A stretch of 64,000 nt of DNA from assembly GCF_002075345.1 (NCBI RefSeq), contig NZ_NAEW01000003.1:372001-436000 (forward strand), given 5' to 3'. A model generated the notes under the pieces. The model saw only the letters and a list, made by a program, of their open reading frames with translations. It searched no databases and was not told where the DNA came from. The position numbers and the translations under genes are program-made. The stretch comes from Citrobacter braakii (lineage in GTDB: Bacteria > Pseudomonadota > Gammaproteobacteria > Enterobacterales > Enterobacteriaceae). Of this stretch, positions 1-7,922 are shown piece by piece. Numbering within the stretch: position 1 is the first letter of the stretch; every line of letters starts with the position of its first letter.

Positions 1-871
1 TGCCGCCAAACTGCGCGCCGATGCCAAACTCGCGGCTGGCGTTGAGCAGCTCGGCTTCCAGCGCCGTATCGCGGAATGCCTGACCCAGTTCGTTCCCGCT
101 GGTGGGCAGGTTATCGTAATATTTAGTTGAAGCCAGTTTAGCAACTTTCAGCGTCTGGTCGGCGGACAAGCCTCCAACGACGAAAGCGATGTGATACGGC
201 GGGCAGGCGGCTGTACCCAGTGATTTCATTTTTTCGATCAGAAACGCGGTGAGCTTTTCCGGCTGCAGAATAGATTTGGTTTCCTGGAACAGCGCCGCTT
301 TGTTAGCAGAGCCGCCGCCTTTGTTGACAAACAGGAAACGGTATTCGTTACCCGGCGTGGCGCTGATGTCGATTTGCGCCGGCAGGTTAGTCTGGGTATT
401 GACCTCGGTATACATGTCCAGCGGGGCATTTTGCGAGTAACGCAGGTTGTTTTCGGTGAAGGTGGTGTACACGCCTTTGCTTAATGCTTCTGCGTCATCG
501 CCGCCGGTCCAGACATGCTGTCCTTTGCAGGCCACAATGGTTGCCGTCCCGGTATCCTGGCAGTTGGGCAGGACGCCTTTGGCCGAAACCTCAGCATTGC
601 GTAGCAGTTGCAATGCGACGTACTTATCGTTACTGCTGGCCTGCGGATCGTGCAGAATGCTGGCTATCTGTTTTAAATGTCCGGCGCGCAGGAAAAATGA
701 AGCCTCATAAAATGCCTGCTGGGCTAATAAGGTTAGCGCTTCTGGCGCAACCTTAATCACTTCCTCTCCGTCTAACTCCGTTACCGCAACGTGCTGGTTA
801 CTCAGTAATTCATATTCGGTATTATCTTTACTCTGAACAAAGAGTTCCTGCCAGACAAATGGTTTAGACAT
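1..871 (-). CDS. Class I (4Fe-4S) fumarase family hydratase, partial; probable mesaconase
   Basis: This gene runs off the left edge, so only the first 290 residues are visible; class I fumarases have about 548. The N-terminal domain closely resembles E. coli FumA/FumB. It shows the first cluster cysteine in [11 protein letters not shown] (Cys104), the second in [12 protein letters not shown], and the segment [11 protein letters not shown]. Enzymes of this family add water to fumarate using an oxygen-labile 4Fe-4S cluster, and some members (FumD of E. coli O157:H7) act on mesaconate. It is the last visible gene of the glutamate mutase/methylaspartase operon, 58 bp after the glutaminase. From that context I infer that it hydrates mesaconate to citramalate. 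The alternative is an ordinary fumarase that happens to lie here. The start ATG is preceded by the ribosome-binding sequence AAAAGGTGAG. Confidence 0.9.
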   Translation of the reverse strand, partial: MSKPFVWQELFVQSKDNTEYELLSNQHVAVTELDGEEVIKVAPEALTLLAQQAFYEASFFLRAGHLKQIASILHDPQASSNDKYVALQLLRNAEVSAKGVLPNCQDTGTATIVACKGQHVWTGGDDAEALSKGVYTTFTENNLRYSQNAPLDMYTEVNTQTNLPAQIDISATPGNEYRFLFVNKGGGSANKAALFQETKSILQPEKLTAFLIEKMKSLGTAACPPYHIAFVVGGLSADQTLKVAKLASTKYYDNLPTSGNELGQAFRDTALEAELLNASREFGIGAQFGG

Positions 872-900
872 GTTTACATCTCACCTTTTAGTTAATATGT

Positions 901-922
901 CGGATGGCGCTCACGCCATCCG
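901..922. repeat. Intergenic hairpin, REP-like
   Basis: A perfect 9-bp inverted repeat (CGGATGGCG / CGCCATCCG) with a 4-nt loop lies between the glutaminase stop and the fumarase-like gene. No T-run follows on the minus strand, so it is more likely an RNA-stabilising or partial REP element than a terminator. Confidence 0.5.
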
Positions 923-929
923 TAATTGC

Positions 930-1931
930 TTAATGCGCTAAAAAGACATTGGCTTTTGTCGCTTCGGCGACATATTCGATCGTTTTCTGGGCGCGAACGC
1001 TGTTACCGGCTTCATCCAGCGGCGGAGAATAGACGGCAATCGCATATTCGCCCGGGACAACGGCGACCATGCCGCCGCCGACGCCGCTTTTTGCCGGGAT
1101 GCCCACGGTGTAGAGCCATTTACCGCTGCCGTCGTATAGTCCGGCAATCGCCATTTCTGCCAGCACCTGCGGAACATATTTTTCATTCAGCAACTGCTTG
1201 CCGTTGAATGGAGATTTGCCTTTGTTCGCCAGTACCGCCCCCATTTTGGCCAGTTGCTCAACGGTGATATCCACCGAGCACTGACGGGTATAAATTTCGA
1301 CAGCTTCGTCGGTATTGCCATAGAAGCTGTTATAGGATTCCATCAGCTTCGCCAGCGCCTGATTGTGCTGGTTGGTTTCCATCTCGGATTTAAAGACCGG
1401 CTCATTAACCGTGAGCGTGGCGTCGGCCCAGACGTTCAGGTTGTCGAGGATTTTGTTCCAGCGATCGGTTTTGTCTTTGGCTTCAATCAGGCTAACGGTG
1501 CTCATCGCCCCGGCGTTTACCAGCGGGTTCTCAGGCGCGCCTTTGGTCAGCTCAACCGCTAAACCGGAGTTGAAGGGCATGCCAGTGGCATTGGCCCCGA
1601 GTTTGTCCAGCACCACCTGAGGGCCGTGCTGTTCCATGGCGAGCGCCATGGTGAAGACTTTGCTCAGGGATTCCATGGGGAAGGGTTTGTTAACATCGCC
1701 AACCTGGTAGATCTTGCCGTCCACCGTGGCAATGGTGATGGCAAAGTTATTCGGGCTGTAGGTCGCCAGGGCAGGGATGTAGTCGGCGACTTTTCCATCG
1801 TGGTTACTTTTATATTTTTGATGTGCCTGGTCGATAAGCTTTGCGTAATCCGGCGTGGTTTGCGCGAGAGTCGTTGCGCTAAACAAAACGCTGAAGGAAA
1901 AAATACTCACGCCGAGAAGAGTTTTAGTCAT
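930..1931 (-). CDS. Exported glutaminase A
   Basis: This is a 333-residue glutaminase of the serine beta-lactamase-like family, which hydrolyses glutamine to glutamate and ammonia. The catalytic SxxK motif is SLSK (Ser88-Lys91). The segments NPLVNAGAM, YTRQCSVDI and PAKSGVGGGM are typical of the family. Unlike the cytosolic E. coli glutaminases of about 308-310 residues, this one begins with a clear signal peptide: MTKTLLG, a hydrophobic stretch and a predicted cut after TTLA, near residue 23. It therefore probably acts in the periplasm. It lies between the symporter and the fumarase-like gene on the same strand, which fits a role in supplying glutamate for import and degradation by the mutase route. 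The REP pair just upstream separates it from the symporter gene but need not stop transcription. Confidence 0.93.
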   Translation of the reverse strand: MTKTLLGVSIFSFSVLFSATTLAQTTPDYAKLIDQAHQKYKSNHDGKVADYIPALATYSPNNFAITIATVDGKIYQVGDVNKPFPMESLSKVFTMALAMEQHGPQVVLDKLGANATGMPFNSGLAVELTKGAPENPLVNAGAMSTVSLIEAKDKTDRWNKILDNLNVWADATLTVNEPVFKSEMETNQHNQALAKLMESYNSFYGNTDEAVEIYTRQCSVDITVEQLAKMGAVLANKGKSPFNGKQLLNEKYVPQVLAEMAIAGLYDGSGKWLYTVGIPAKSGVGGGMVAVVPGEYAIAVYSPPLDEAGNSVRAQKTIEYVAEATKANVFLAH

Positions 1932-1962
1932 GGTGCAATCCTGTTGGTGTGCTCATCATGGT

Positions 1963-2045
1963 GCCGGATGGCGGCTTACCGCCTTATCCGGCCAACGGAT
2001 AGTTAAACGTTATGCAGGCCGGATAAGCGCAAGCGTCATCCGGCA
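1963..2045. repeat. REP pair (BIME-type) between symporter and glutaminase genes
   Basis: Two REP-like palindromic units lie about 22 bp apart: one near 1963-1993 (GCCGGATGGCGGC / GCCTTATCCGGC) and an inverted one near 2016-2045 (GGCCGGATAAGCG / CGTCATCCGGC). They are typical enterobacterial extragenic palindromes and sit inside the transcribed region between two operon genes, where they can affect mRNA stability. Confidence 0.85.
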
Positions 2046-2056
2046 ATAACGTGGTA

Positions 2057-3361
2057 TCAGGACAACGCGACTTCTGTTTCGGTAACCGGACGTTCTTGTT
2101 CCGGGGTCTTCACTGGTGCAGTGCCACGACAACCCTGGCCGAAGTGTTCACCTTCCCAGCGACCTACAATGGCAGCACCCATTGCGTTACTCATGACGTT
2201 GGTAGCAGAACGACCCATATCGAGGAACGGATCGACGCCCATCAACAGGATCAGACCGGCTTCAGGAATGTTGAACTGGTTCAGGGTTGCGGCGATAACC
2301 ACCATTGATGCACGCGGTACGCCCGCCATCCCTTTAGAGGTCAGCATCAGGATTAACAGCATGGTAATTTGCTCGCCCATGCTCAGCTCAATGTTGCACG
2401 CCTGAGCAATAAAGACGGTGGCAAATGAGCAGTACGCCATGGAGCCGACCAGGTTAAAGGAGTAACCGATAGGCAGAACGAAGCTGGCGATTTTTGAAGA
2501 AACGCCGAATTTTTCCAGCTTGTCCAGGGTGCCCGGGAAGGCGGCTTCTGAGCTGGAGGTAGTAAAGGCCAGCAGTGCAGGCTCGAGGATTGATTTGGTC
2601 AAACGCGCGATGCAAGGCCCGACTATCATGGTTGACAGGCCAATCAGGATTGCCCACAGCATACCCAGGGTCAGATAGAATTCACCCATGAAGATCCCGG
2701 CGCTGACCATCACACCCAGACCACGTTCGGCAATCAGACCAGAAATAGCGGCAAAAACGGTCAGTGGTGCAAACAGCATGACGTAGCCCGTCAGCTTCAG
2801 CATCACGTGTACCAGTGAATCCAGAACCTTCACGATAGGCTCGGCTTTTTCACCAATCGCGGCCAGGCTGCAACCGAGGAAAATTGAGAACACCACGATC
2901 TGCAGAATTTCGTTACGCGCCATCGCATCGACAATACTGGTCGGTACCGCGTGCGAGATAAACACTTTCAGCGTGAATGGCTCTGACTTAACGGCGGCAA
3001 CAGCCCCGACGTCATGTGGCACGAAGTTGATCCCCGCGCCTGGCTGGAAGATGTTAACGATAACCAGACCCAGTGCAATTGACACCAGAGAGGCGCAAAT
3101 AAACAGGAAGAAGGTTTTCGAAAATATACGTCCCAGCGTTTTGGCATCGCCCATTTTGGCAATACCAACAACCAGAGTTGAAATAACCAATGGCGCGATA
3201 ATCATTTTTACCATGCGTAAGAATATAGTGGTAAAAATAGAAATATCTGCTGCATAGGATTTTGCGGTTTCAGCCGCGGCCATATTATTTATGGCCACCC
3301 CAGCAATCATGCCGAGTATCAGGCCTAATATGATCATCTTCGTTAAACTTATTTTCTTCAT
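2057..3361 (-). CDS. Dicarboxylate/amino acid:cation symporter (DAACS/SLC1 family)
   Basis: This 434-residue inner-membrane carrier belongs to the glutamate/aspartate/C4-dicarboxylate symporter family (GltP, DctA, SLC1). It has the family length, about eight membrane segments plus re-entrant loops, the serine-rich hairpin motif TTSSSEAAFP (267-276), PIGYSFNLVG (297-306) and the substrate/cation site DMGRSATNV (381-389). The C-terminal tail after about residue 402 is hydrophilic. Being inside the glutamate mutase operon and next to an exported glutaminase, it most likely imports glutamate with H+ or Na+. Aspartate or a dicarboxylate such as mesaconate is possible, and sequence alone does not decide the substrate. 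It is 168 bp downstream of the DUF4387 gene, a gap that holds a long hairpin. Confidence 0.92.
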   Translation of the reverse strand: MKKISLTKMIILGLILGMIAGVAINNMAAAETAKSYAADISIFTTIFLRMVKMIIAPLVISTLVVGIAKMGDAKTLGRIFSKTFFLFICASLVSIALGLVIVNIFQPGAGINFVPHDVGAVAAVKSEPFTLKVFISHAVPTSIVDAMARNEILQIVVFSIFLGCSLAAIGEKAEPIVKVLDSLVHVMLKLTGYVMLFAPLTVFAAISGLIAERGLGVMVSAGIFMGEFYLTLGMLWAILIGLSTMIVGPCIARLTKSILEPALLAFTTSSSEAAFPGTLDKLEKFGVSSKIASFVLPIGYSFNLVGSMAYCSFATVFIAQACNIELSMGEQITMLLILMLTSKGMAGVPRASMVVIAATLNQFNIPEAGLILLMGVDPFLDMGRSATNVMSNAMGAAIVGRWEGEHFGQGCRGTAPVKTPEQERPVTETEVALS

Positions 3362-3406
3362 GTGTACTCCATCGGATAAAGGCTGGTAATTGGAATTGTG
3401 TAGGGT

Positions 3407-3446
3407 GGCGTGCGCCTGAGCCTGGACAGCAGCTCAGACGCACGCC
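3407..3446. other. Long imperfect hairpin inside the operon
   Basis: The sequence GGCGTGCG..CTGAGC pairs with GCTCAG..CGCACGCC around an 8-nt loop. It lies in the leader of the symporter transcript, on the minus strand after the DUF4387 stop. No U-run follows, so a simple terminator is unlikely. It could set the relative amounts of the upstream enzyme mRNA and the downstream transport mRNA. Confidence 0.6.
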
Positions 3447-3529
3447 TGTTGTGACCAACCGCATGAATAATTCGAAGCACTGTGATACCGCTGAATTCTG
3501 TGCTCCAATGGTTGTTATTGTGTTTTTTG

Positions 3530-3847
3530 TTACAAGTCGAACTCAATACTTAATAATGGAGCGTGTTGCTGAGCACCATAAACATCATTATCACCGACGT
3601 TGCCGGAAATAATATCGCGCGGCATGACGATTTTTACGGCATTCGCCGGATCGAACCACACGATATTGTGAATGAAGTCAGGTTCAACATTATATAAACT
3701 GGCAATGAGCTGCGGCGTTAATTGCTCGCAGGCTTTTACCCGCTGATAGTCTTCCCTGGTTTTAAATAAAATATCTAAAACCAGTTCGTACGGTCCGGCG
3801 TTTTTGGAGCGAATAACCTGCGCCAGTGAACAAATTGAGTGTTTCAT
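3530..3847 (-). CDS. DUF4387 family protein
   Basis: This is a small 105-residue soluble protein matching the DUF4387 family (MKHSICSLAQVIRSKNAGPYELVLDI, with AVKIVMPRDIISGN near residue 70). It has no signal peptide and no membrane segment. Its start overlaps the stop of the AtuA-like gene by 4 bp (ATGA), so the two are translationally coupled. DUF4387 proteins commonly occur beside or fused to AtuA-family proteins. Its biochemical role is not known to me. In this operon it could be the small subunit of an enzyme with the AtuA-like protein, acting downstream of mesaconate or citramalate, but that is inference only. Confidence 0.88.
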   Translation of the reverse strand: MKHSICSLAQVIRSKNAGPYELVLDILFKTREDYQRVKACEQLTPQLIASLYNVEPDFIHNIVWFDPANAVKIVMPRDIISGNVGDNDVYGAQQHAPLLSIEFDL

Positions 3848-5214
3848 GCCTGAACTCCTTCTGGCGTCACCTGTTCAATGTGGAAATCAAATCGCAGCGC
3901 ATCGCTCGCTTCAATCAGGTGATAGATCGAGAACTCATACACCGGTCCACTTTGAATATCAGATGGCGAGAACGGGAAGGCGAGGTTGCCCGCAGTCGCA
4001 ATGCGATTTTCATAGCCGTAGTGCAGCAGGGTAGAGCGTACCAGCGAGCAAACGCTGTTGGCGATATCCTGCGTCGGCGCAACGACATCCAGTAAAATCC
4101 CCAGCTCATGACCGGCGGTTTTCATCGGTTCATGGTTGCCCATCACACCGTTCTTACCATACAGGTGGAACGTCATGCGGATACTGTCGTCATTCAGTGA
4201 GAGGTTACGCGCCACACTTGCTTGTACCTCTTCGAGAATGGTGTCAATCCCGGCAATCATAATTGGGTCGCGCGTTCCGGCGATGGTCAGGCAACGGAAG
4301 CCAACCTGACGCGCGCCTTCCAGTTTCAACGCATACGGTGTTTCTTCATGACGTGAACCACTGACATACACTTCGCCCTCGTTAACCTGGGTAAAGGTGC
4401 ACGCTTTCAGGTTCAGCACGCCGCCTGGTCCTGGCAGGAAGTACGGATCGGACTTCTCATACAGGGTGTGCGCCGCAGCGGAAGTTTCAGTGAACTTACG
4501 CTTGGGATTGAACGCCTTCAGCGTAAAGCCGTTGTCATCAATGATCCCCATCGCACAATCTGAGCCGGAGCCAGGGGTGGCGGCAATGGCAGCACACTCA
4601 AGGATCTTCCCGCAATGAAGTGCCAGACCTTCATCAAAGCCCTGCATTATTGGCAGCGCGGCGAAGCAGGCCGGATCGTAGGCACGTCCGCCCAGAACCA
4701 CCTGCGCGCCAGCTTCGAGTGCACGCTGAAAAGGCTCGACGCCCATCTGCGCGACAATGTAGGTGCTCTCTTCAATTGCATCGTGAGTCAGTTCAGGCAC
4801 AAAATCGAGCGCGGTGATTTTGCCGTTATCCAGCGCCTGATGAACGATTTCTTTGTCGACATCAGACGGGATTAACGCCATTGAGAAGGACAGTTTTTCT
4901 TCCTGTGCGATCTCATGGATTATCTGGCGACACCACTCCAGATGCGGAGCTGCGCCAGAACCACCGGCCGTGCCGATCACTACCGGGATGTTGTTCTTCA
5001 CGCCTGCCACGATCATATAGCGCAGATCGCGTTTCACACCGGCCCGGTCGGTAAAGGGTTTACCCGCCCCCAGATAGTGGGGGCCTGGATCGGAGGAACC
5101 TGCGTCAACAGCAATAAGATCCGGTGACTCTTCCATGGCTTTACGAAAACTTTCTTCCGGGAAGCCATAACCCAGGATAGCCGTAGGCGATAAGATCTTA
5201 AATGTGCGTGCCAT
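3844..5214 (-). CDS. AtuA-like protein (acyclic terpene utilisation family)
   Basis: This 456-residue soluble protein belongs to the family named after Pseudomonas AtuA (PF07287 type). Visible family features are the N-terminal KILSPTAILGYGF, the segment DAGSSDPGPHYLG near residues 37-49, a glycine-rich GTAGGSGAAPH, and GRAYDPACFAA mid-protein. AtuA is needed for acyclic terpene catabolism in Pseudomonas, but its reaction is not established. Here it lies 3 bp after methylaspartase and overlaps the DUF4387 gene, so it belongs to the methylaspartate operon rather than to terpene metabolism. A step in citramalate or acyl-CoA processing is plausible but unproven. Confidence 0.88.
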   Translation of the reverse strand: MARTFKILSPTAILGYGFPEESFRKAMEESPDLIAVDAGSSDPGPHYLGAGKPFTDRAGVKRDLRYMIVAGVKNNIPVVIGTAGGSGAAPHLEWCRQIIHEIAQEEKLSFSMALIPSDVDKEIVHQALDNGKITALDFVPELTHDAIEESTYIVAQMGVEPFQRALEAGAQVVLGGRAYDPACFAALPIMQGFDEGLALHCGKILECAAIAATPGSGSDCAMGIIDDNGFTLKAFNPKRKFTETSAAAHTLYEKSDPYFLPGPGGVLNLKACTFTQVNEGEVYVSGSRHEETPYALKLEGARQVGFRCLTIAGTRDPIMIAGIDTILEEVQASVARNLSLNDDSIRMTFHLYGKNGVMGNHEPMKTAGHELGILLDVVAPTQDIANSVCSLVRSTLLHYGYENRIATAGNLAFPFSPSDIQSGPVYEFSIYHLIEASDALRFDFHIEQVTPEGVQA

Positions 5215-5217
5215 CTC

Positions 5218-6459
5218 TTAATCCTTAGTTTGCAACAGCGCGATGGTGCGGTTCATTTCGTTAAACACGATGTTGAGACCTTCATCGAAACCCATACCCG
5301 GCTTGATCAGCATGCGCATTGGACGCGCAGCCAGCGCGACGTGTACGCAGGTACGCGCACTGATTTCCGTTTCGTTACAGGTACCGCCCTGATAGGCTTC
5401 CATTCCGTGTTTGTTGCAATACAGCACCGCATCGACGATGTTGTGAATACCGCCCAGATCCGGGGTCTTGATCTGCACCATGTGGCAACTGCCCGCGTCG
5501 GTGAAGTCCACGATATCCTGATAGGTGTTACACCATTCATCCGCAACAATTTTCACGCCGGAACCCAGACGGGTGAGCTCCTGAGTGATCTCGGTGAGCA
5601 TGCGGATCTGATCCGGCTTGTTACCGGCATCTACCGGGCCTTCAATGTACAGCGGCAGGCCTTGAGCTTCGGCTTCCAGGCTGGCGATGTATTCGGCGCA
5701 ACGCACCGGATCCATATCGAAGATCAGACCGATGGTGCCGTAGACATCAATATGCAGCGTCGGGTGATAGGTTTCGTTGGTGCGCAGGCTCAGGATGCGG
5801 TTAGACAACCAGCGGACGTACTCACGCAGTTTTTCGCCTTTGAAGCCCAGCTTCTCTTCTACGTTATTGATCAGCGCATGCGGCAGGACGTCCACACCTT
5901 TGAGGATCATCTTGTCGACGGCGATATAACGGTCGTCGCCGCTCTGGCCAAATAATGGAATGGCTTCCGGGACGCACGGCAGTTGCCATTCATCACAAAC
6001 CACTTCTGCTTTCAGACGACCGGTAGCCAGTGCCGCCGCGTCGAGCAGCGCCTGAGACAGACCATAACGTACGGCGGTATGCAGCAGATGGCCGTCAATA
6101 CGCAGTTCGTCAAAGAAACGGGCGTTGGTCAGGAACGAATCAACGTCGCGGCCTTCCAGCAGCGGTTTGATGTGATCGTTAAGGAACGGAATGAAGTTTT
6201 CAGCCAGGAACAGCGGATCGCGTCCACCTGCACCTGAATATTGCACCGCTGCACAATCGCCCACCGCTACCGCGCCGTTTTCCAGAATCAGCTGTACGGA
6301 TACGCATTCACCCGCCTGACGAACAGATGTAAATCCAGGCGTTACCGGAGCGCCGGTATAGATAAACCCGTCATGACCGGCGCCGTTTTTGATGGCCTGC
6401 TGATCGTCAAAATAAAATGAGGAGTAGCCAGCTGTGAAAAGGGCCTGTTTAATTTTCAT
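5218..6459 (-). CDS. Methylaspartate ammonia-lyase
   Basis: The 413-residue enzyme of the enolase superfamily removes ammonia from (2S,3S)-3-methylaspartate to give mesaconate. The length equals that of the well-studied Citrobacter amalonaticus enzyme. The residues known from that structure fall at the same numbers: Lys331 (general base, in QIKTPDLGG), His194 (VLPHAL), and the Mg2+ ligands Asp238 (HIDVYG), Glu273 (YIEGPVD) and Asp307 (VADEW). The gene overlaps the glmE stop by one base (TAATG), so it is translationally coupled to the mutase. It is cytosolic. It has been called mal or bma in other organisms. The identification is very secure. Confidence 0.98.
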   Translation of the reverse strand: MKIKQALFTAGYSSFYFDDQQAIKNGAGHDGFIYTGAPVTPGFTSVRQAGECVSVQLILENGAVAVGDCAAVQYSGAGGRDPLFLAENFIPFLNDHIKPLLEGRDVDSFLTNARFFDELRIDGHLLHTAVRYGLSQALLDAAALATGRLKAEVVCDEWQLPCVPEAIPLFGQSGDDRYIAVDKMILKGVDVLPHALINNVEEKLGFKGEKLREYVRWLSNRILSLRTNETYHPTLHIDVYGTIGLIFDMDPVRCAEYIASLEAEAQGLPLYIEGPVDAGNKPDQIRMLTEITQELTRLGSGVKIVADEWCNTYQDIVDFTDAGSCHMVQIKTPDLGGIHNIVDAVLYCNKHGMEAYQGGTCNETEISARTCVHVALAARPMRMLIKPGMGFDEGLNIVFNEMNRTIALLQTKD

Positions 6460-7904
6460 TATGGTCTTCCTATTAATTTACTGTGGGATACGGCGTTGAT
6501 GTCATCAATGACCATCTGGAAAGAAGGCTTGCGGCCTTCGAAATGCGCGCGCTCTGCGACGTAGTCGTGGTGCAGGGCAAGAATGTCTTTCGGCAGCGGA
6601 ACGGCACCGGCTTCGAGAATACGGATTGCGCCTGTGTTATCGCGAACAGGCAGGATCTTACCGGCGTTACAGGCGGCAGGCGCGAAAGGTACATCCAGTA
6701 CGCCTGCTTCAAAGGCCAGCACCGTACCGCGCGCAATGTCGCCATTGCCCAGTTCGAAGACTTTCTTCAGCACCGCGCGGACTTCGCTCTTAATCAGATC
6801 AACTTCCTGCTCCACGGCAGCGCACTGCGGGAATTTCTGGTCGCTGACCATGTTGAGCATCTGGCGTGAAGCTTTCAGACCCTGGGCGTTCGCTGCCGCC
6901 GTTGGGATACCGAACGCTTCGTGCGGGCTTTTGGTGATCACTTTGGTGGCACCTGACATACCGGCAACCGCTGCGCCCCAGGCGATAACGGAGAAGGCTT
7001 TTGCTTCATCTTCCGGGAATCCGCCCATCCACTGGTGGAAAACGGTACTCAGTTCGTAATCGTCAAAGCCGTGGTTATGGAAATATTCGTGGGAAAGTTC
7101 GCGCAGCGCCTGAATCGCTGCAATATCCTGCGTTAGGCTACCGACCTGGCCGTAGCCAACGGTAATTGACTTGACGCCTTGTTCCAGAGCCAACAGACCT
7201 TCGATAATCGCCACCGAGTGGGACATAAACGGCGGGATCAGGGTGCCGGTCAGTGGGCCAAACGGTTCACGGTTGATACGAATACCGTTCTCTTCGTACA
7301 GGCCCATCAGGCGGTCGCAGTACTGCCAGTCGCGGATGGATTTTTCCAGAGTGACACGTTTAGCGTAAGGAATGTTGTAGGAGATGCCGCCGCCTTCGTA
7401 GCTGGTAAAGCCACTGGCCATGGCGATTTCTGCCAGCAGGCGCGCATCCGGCGTGCCGTGACGAACCTGGATCGGTTTTTCCAGTGCTTCAGTCATACGA
7501 CGGCAGGCAGCAACCCCGTGATTGACGACCGGTAAACCATTCAGCTTGGAAGTACCTGCTTCGATAGATTTCTGGATCCCGACAGCGGCTTCTTCATAGC
7601 GGTTCAGACGGGTATAGGCATCGATAGTACTCGGCAGGAGGTCGCACTCTTCCTGCAATGTTTTGAGCAGTGCAATATGCTCATCCATTAATGCTACGCC
7701 TGCGCGCGGCTGGCTCAGGGTTTTCCCTTCCTGATCGGCCTTCAGCAGAGCAAGGGAGAAGCGCTTTTTATCCGGAATTGATTGCTGGTACTTCACGCCA
7801 TCTTCGAAGTTCTCAACGTCTTTGCCGGTTTCCCAGGTTTGTAATACCTGATGCCTTTCGGTCATGAATTCGTCATGGGTCAATTTTTTATTTCGAAGTT
7901 CCAT
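6459..7904 (-). CDS. glmE: Glutamate mutase epsilon subunit (methylaspartate mutase E)
   Basis: The 481-residue catalytic subunit forms a TIM barrel that, with GlmS and adenosylcobalamin, rearranges L-glutamate to (2S,3S)-3-methylaspartate. By context, Arg67 (QPRAGV), Arg99 (YTRLN), Arg148 (QVRHGTPDAR), Glu170, Tyr176 and Tyr180 line up within one residue of the substrate-binding residues described for the clostridial enzyme (Arg66, Arg100, Arg149, Glu171, Tyr177, Tyr181). The gene lies between glmL (18 bp gap) and methylaspartase (1-bp overlap). It is also called mutE. The start is well placed after a purine-rich stretch. Confidence 0.97.
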   Translation of the reverse strand: MELRNKKLTHDEFMTERHQVLQTWETGKDVENFEDGVKYQQSIPDKKRFSLALLKADQEGKTLSQPRAGVALMDEHIALLKTLQEECDLLPSTIDAYTRLNRYEEAAVGIQKSIEAGTSKLNGLPVVNHGVAACRRMTEALEKPIQVRHGTPDARLLAEIAMASGFTSYEGGGISYNIPYAKRVTLEKSIRDWQYCDRLMGLYEENGIRINREPFGPLTGTLIPPFMSHSVAIIEGLLALEQGVKSITVGYGQVGSLTQDIAAIQALRELSHEYFHNHGFDDYELSTVFHQWMGGFPEDEAKAFSVIAWGAAVAGMSGATKVITKSPHEAFGIPTAAANAQGLKASRQMLNMVSDQKFPQCAAVEQEVDLIKSEVRAVLKKVFELGNGDIARGTVLAFEAGVLDVPFAPAACNAGKILPVRDNTGAIRILEAGAVPLPKDILALHHDYVAERAHFEGRKPSFQMVIDDINAVSHSKLIGRP

Positions 7905-7922
7905 TCGTAGCTGCCTTAAGTT

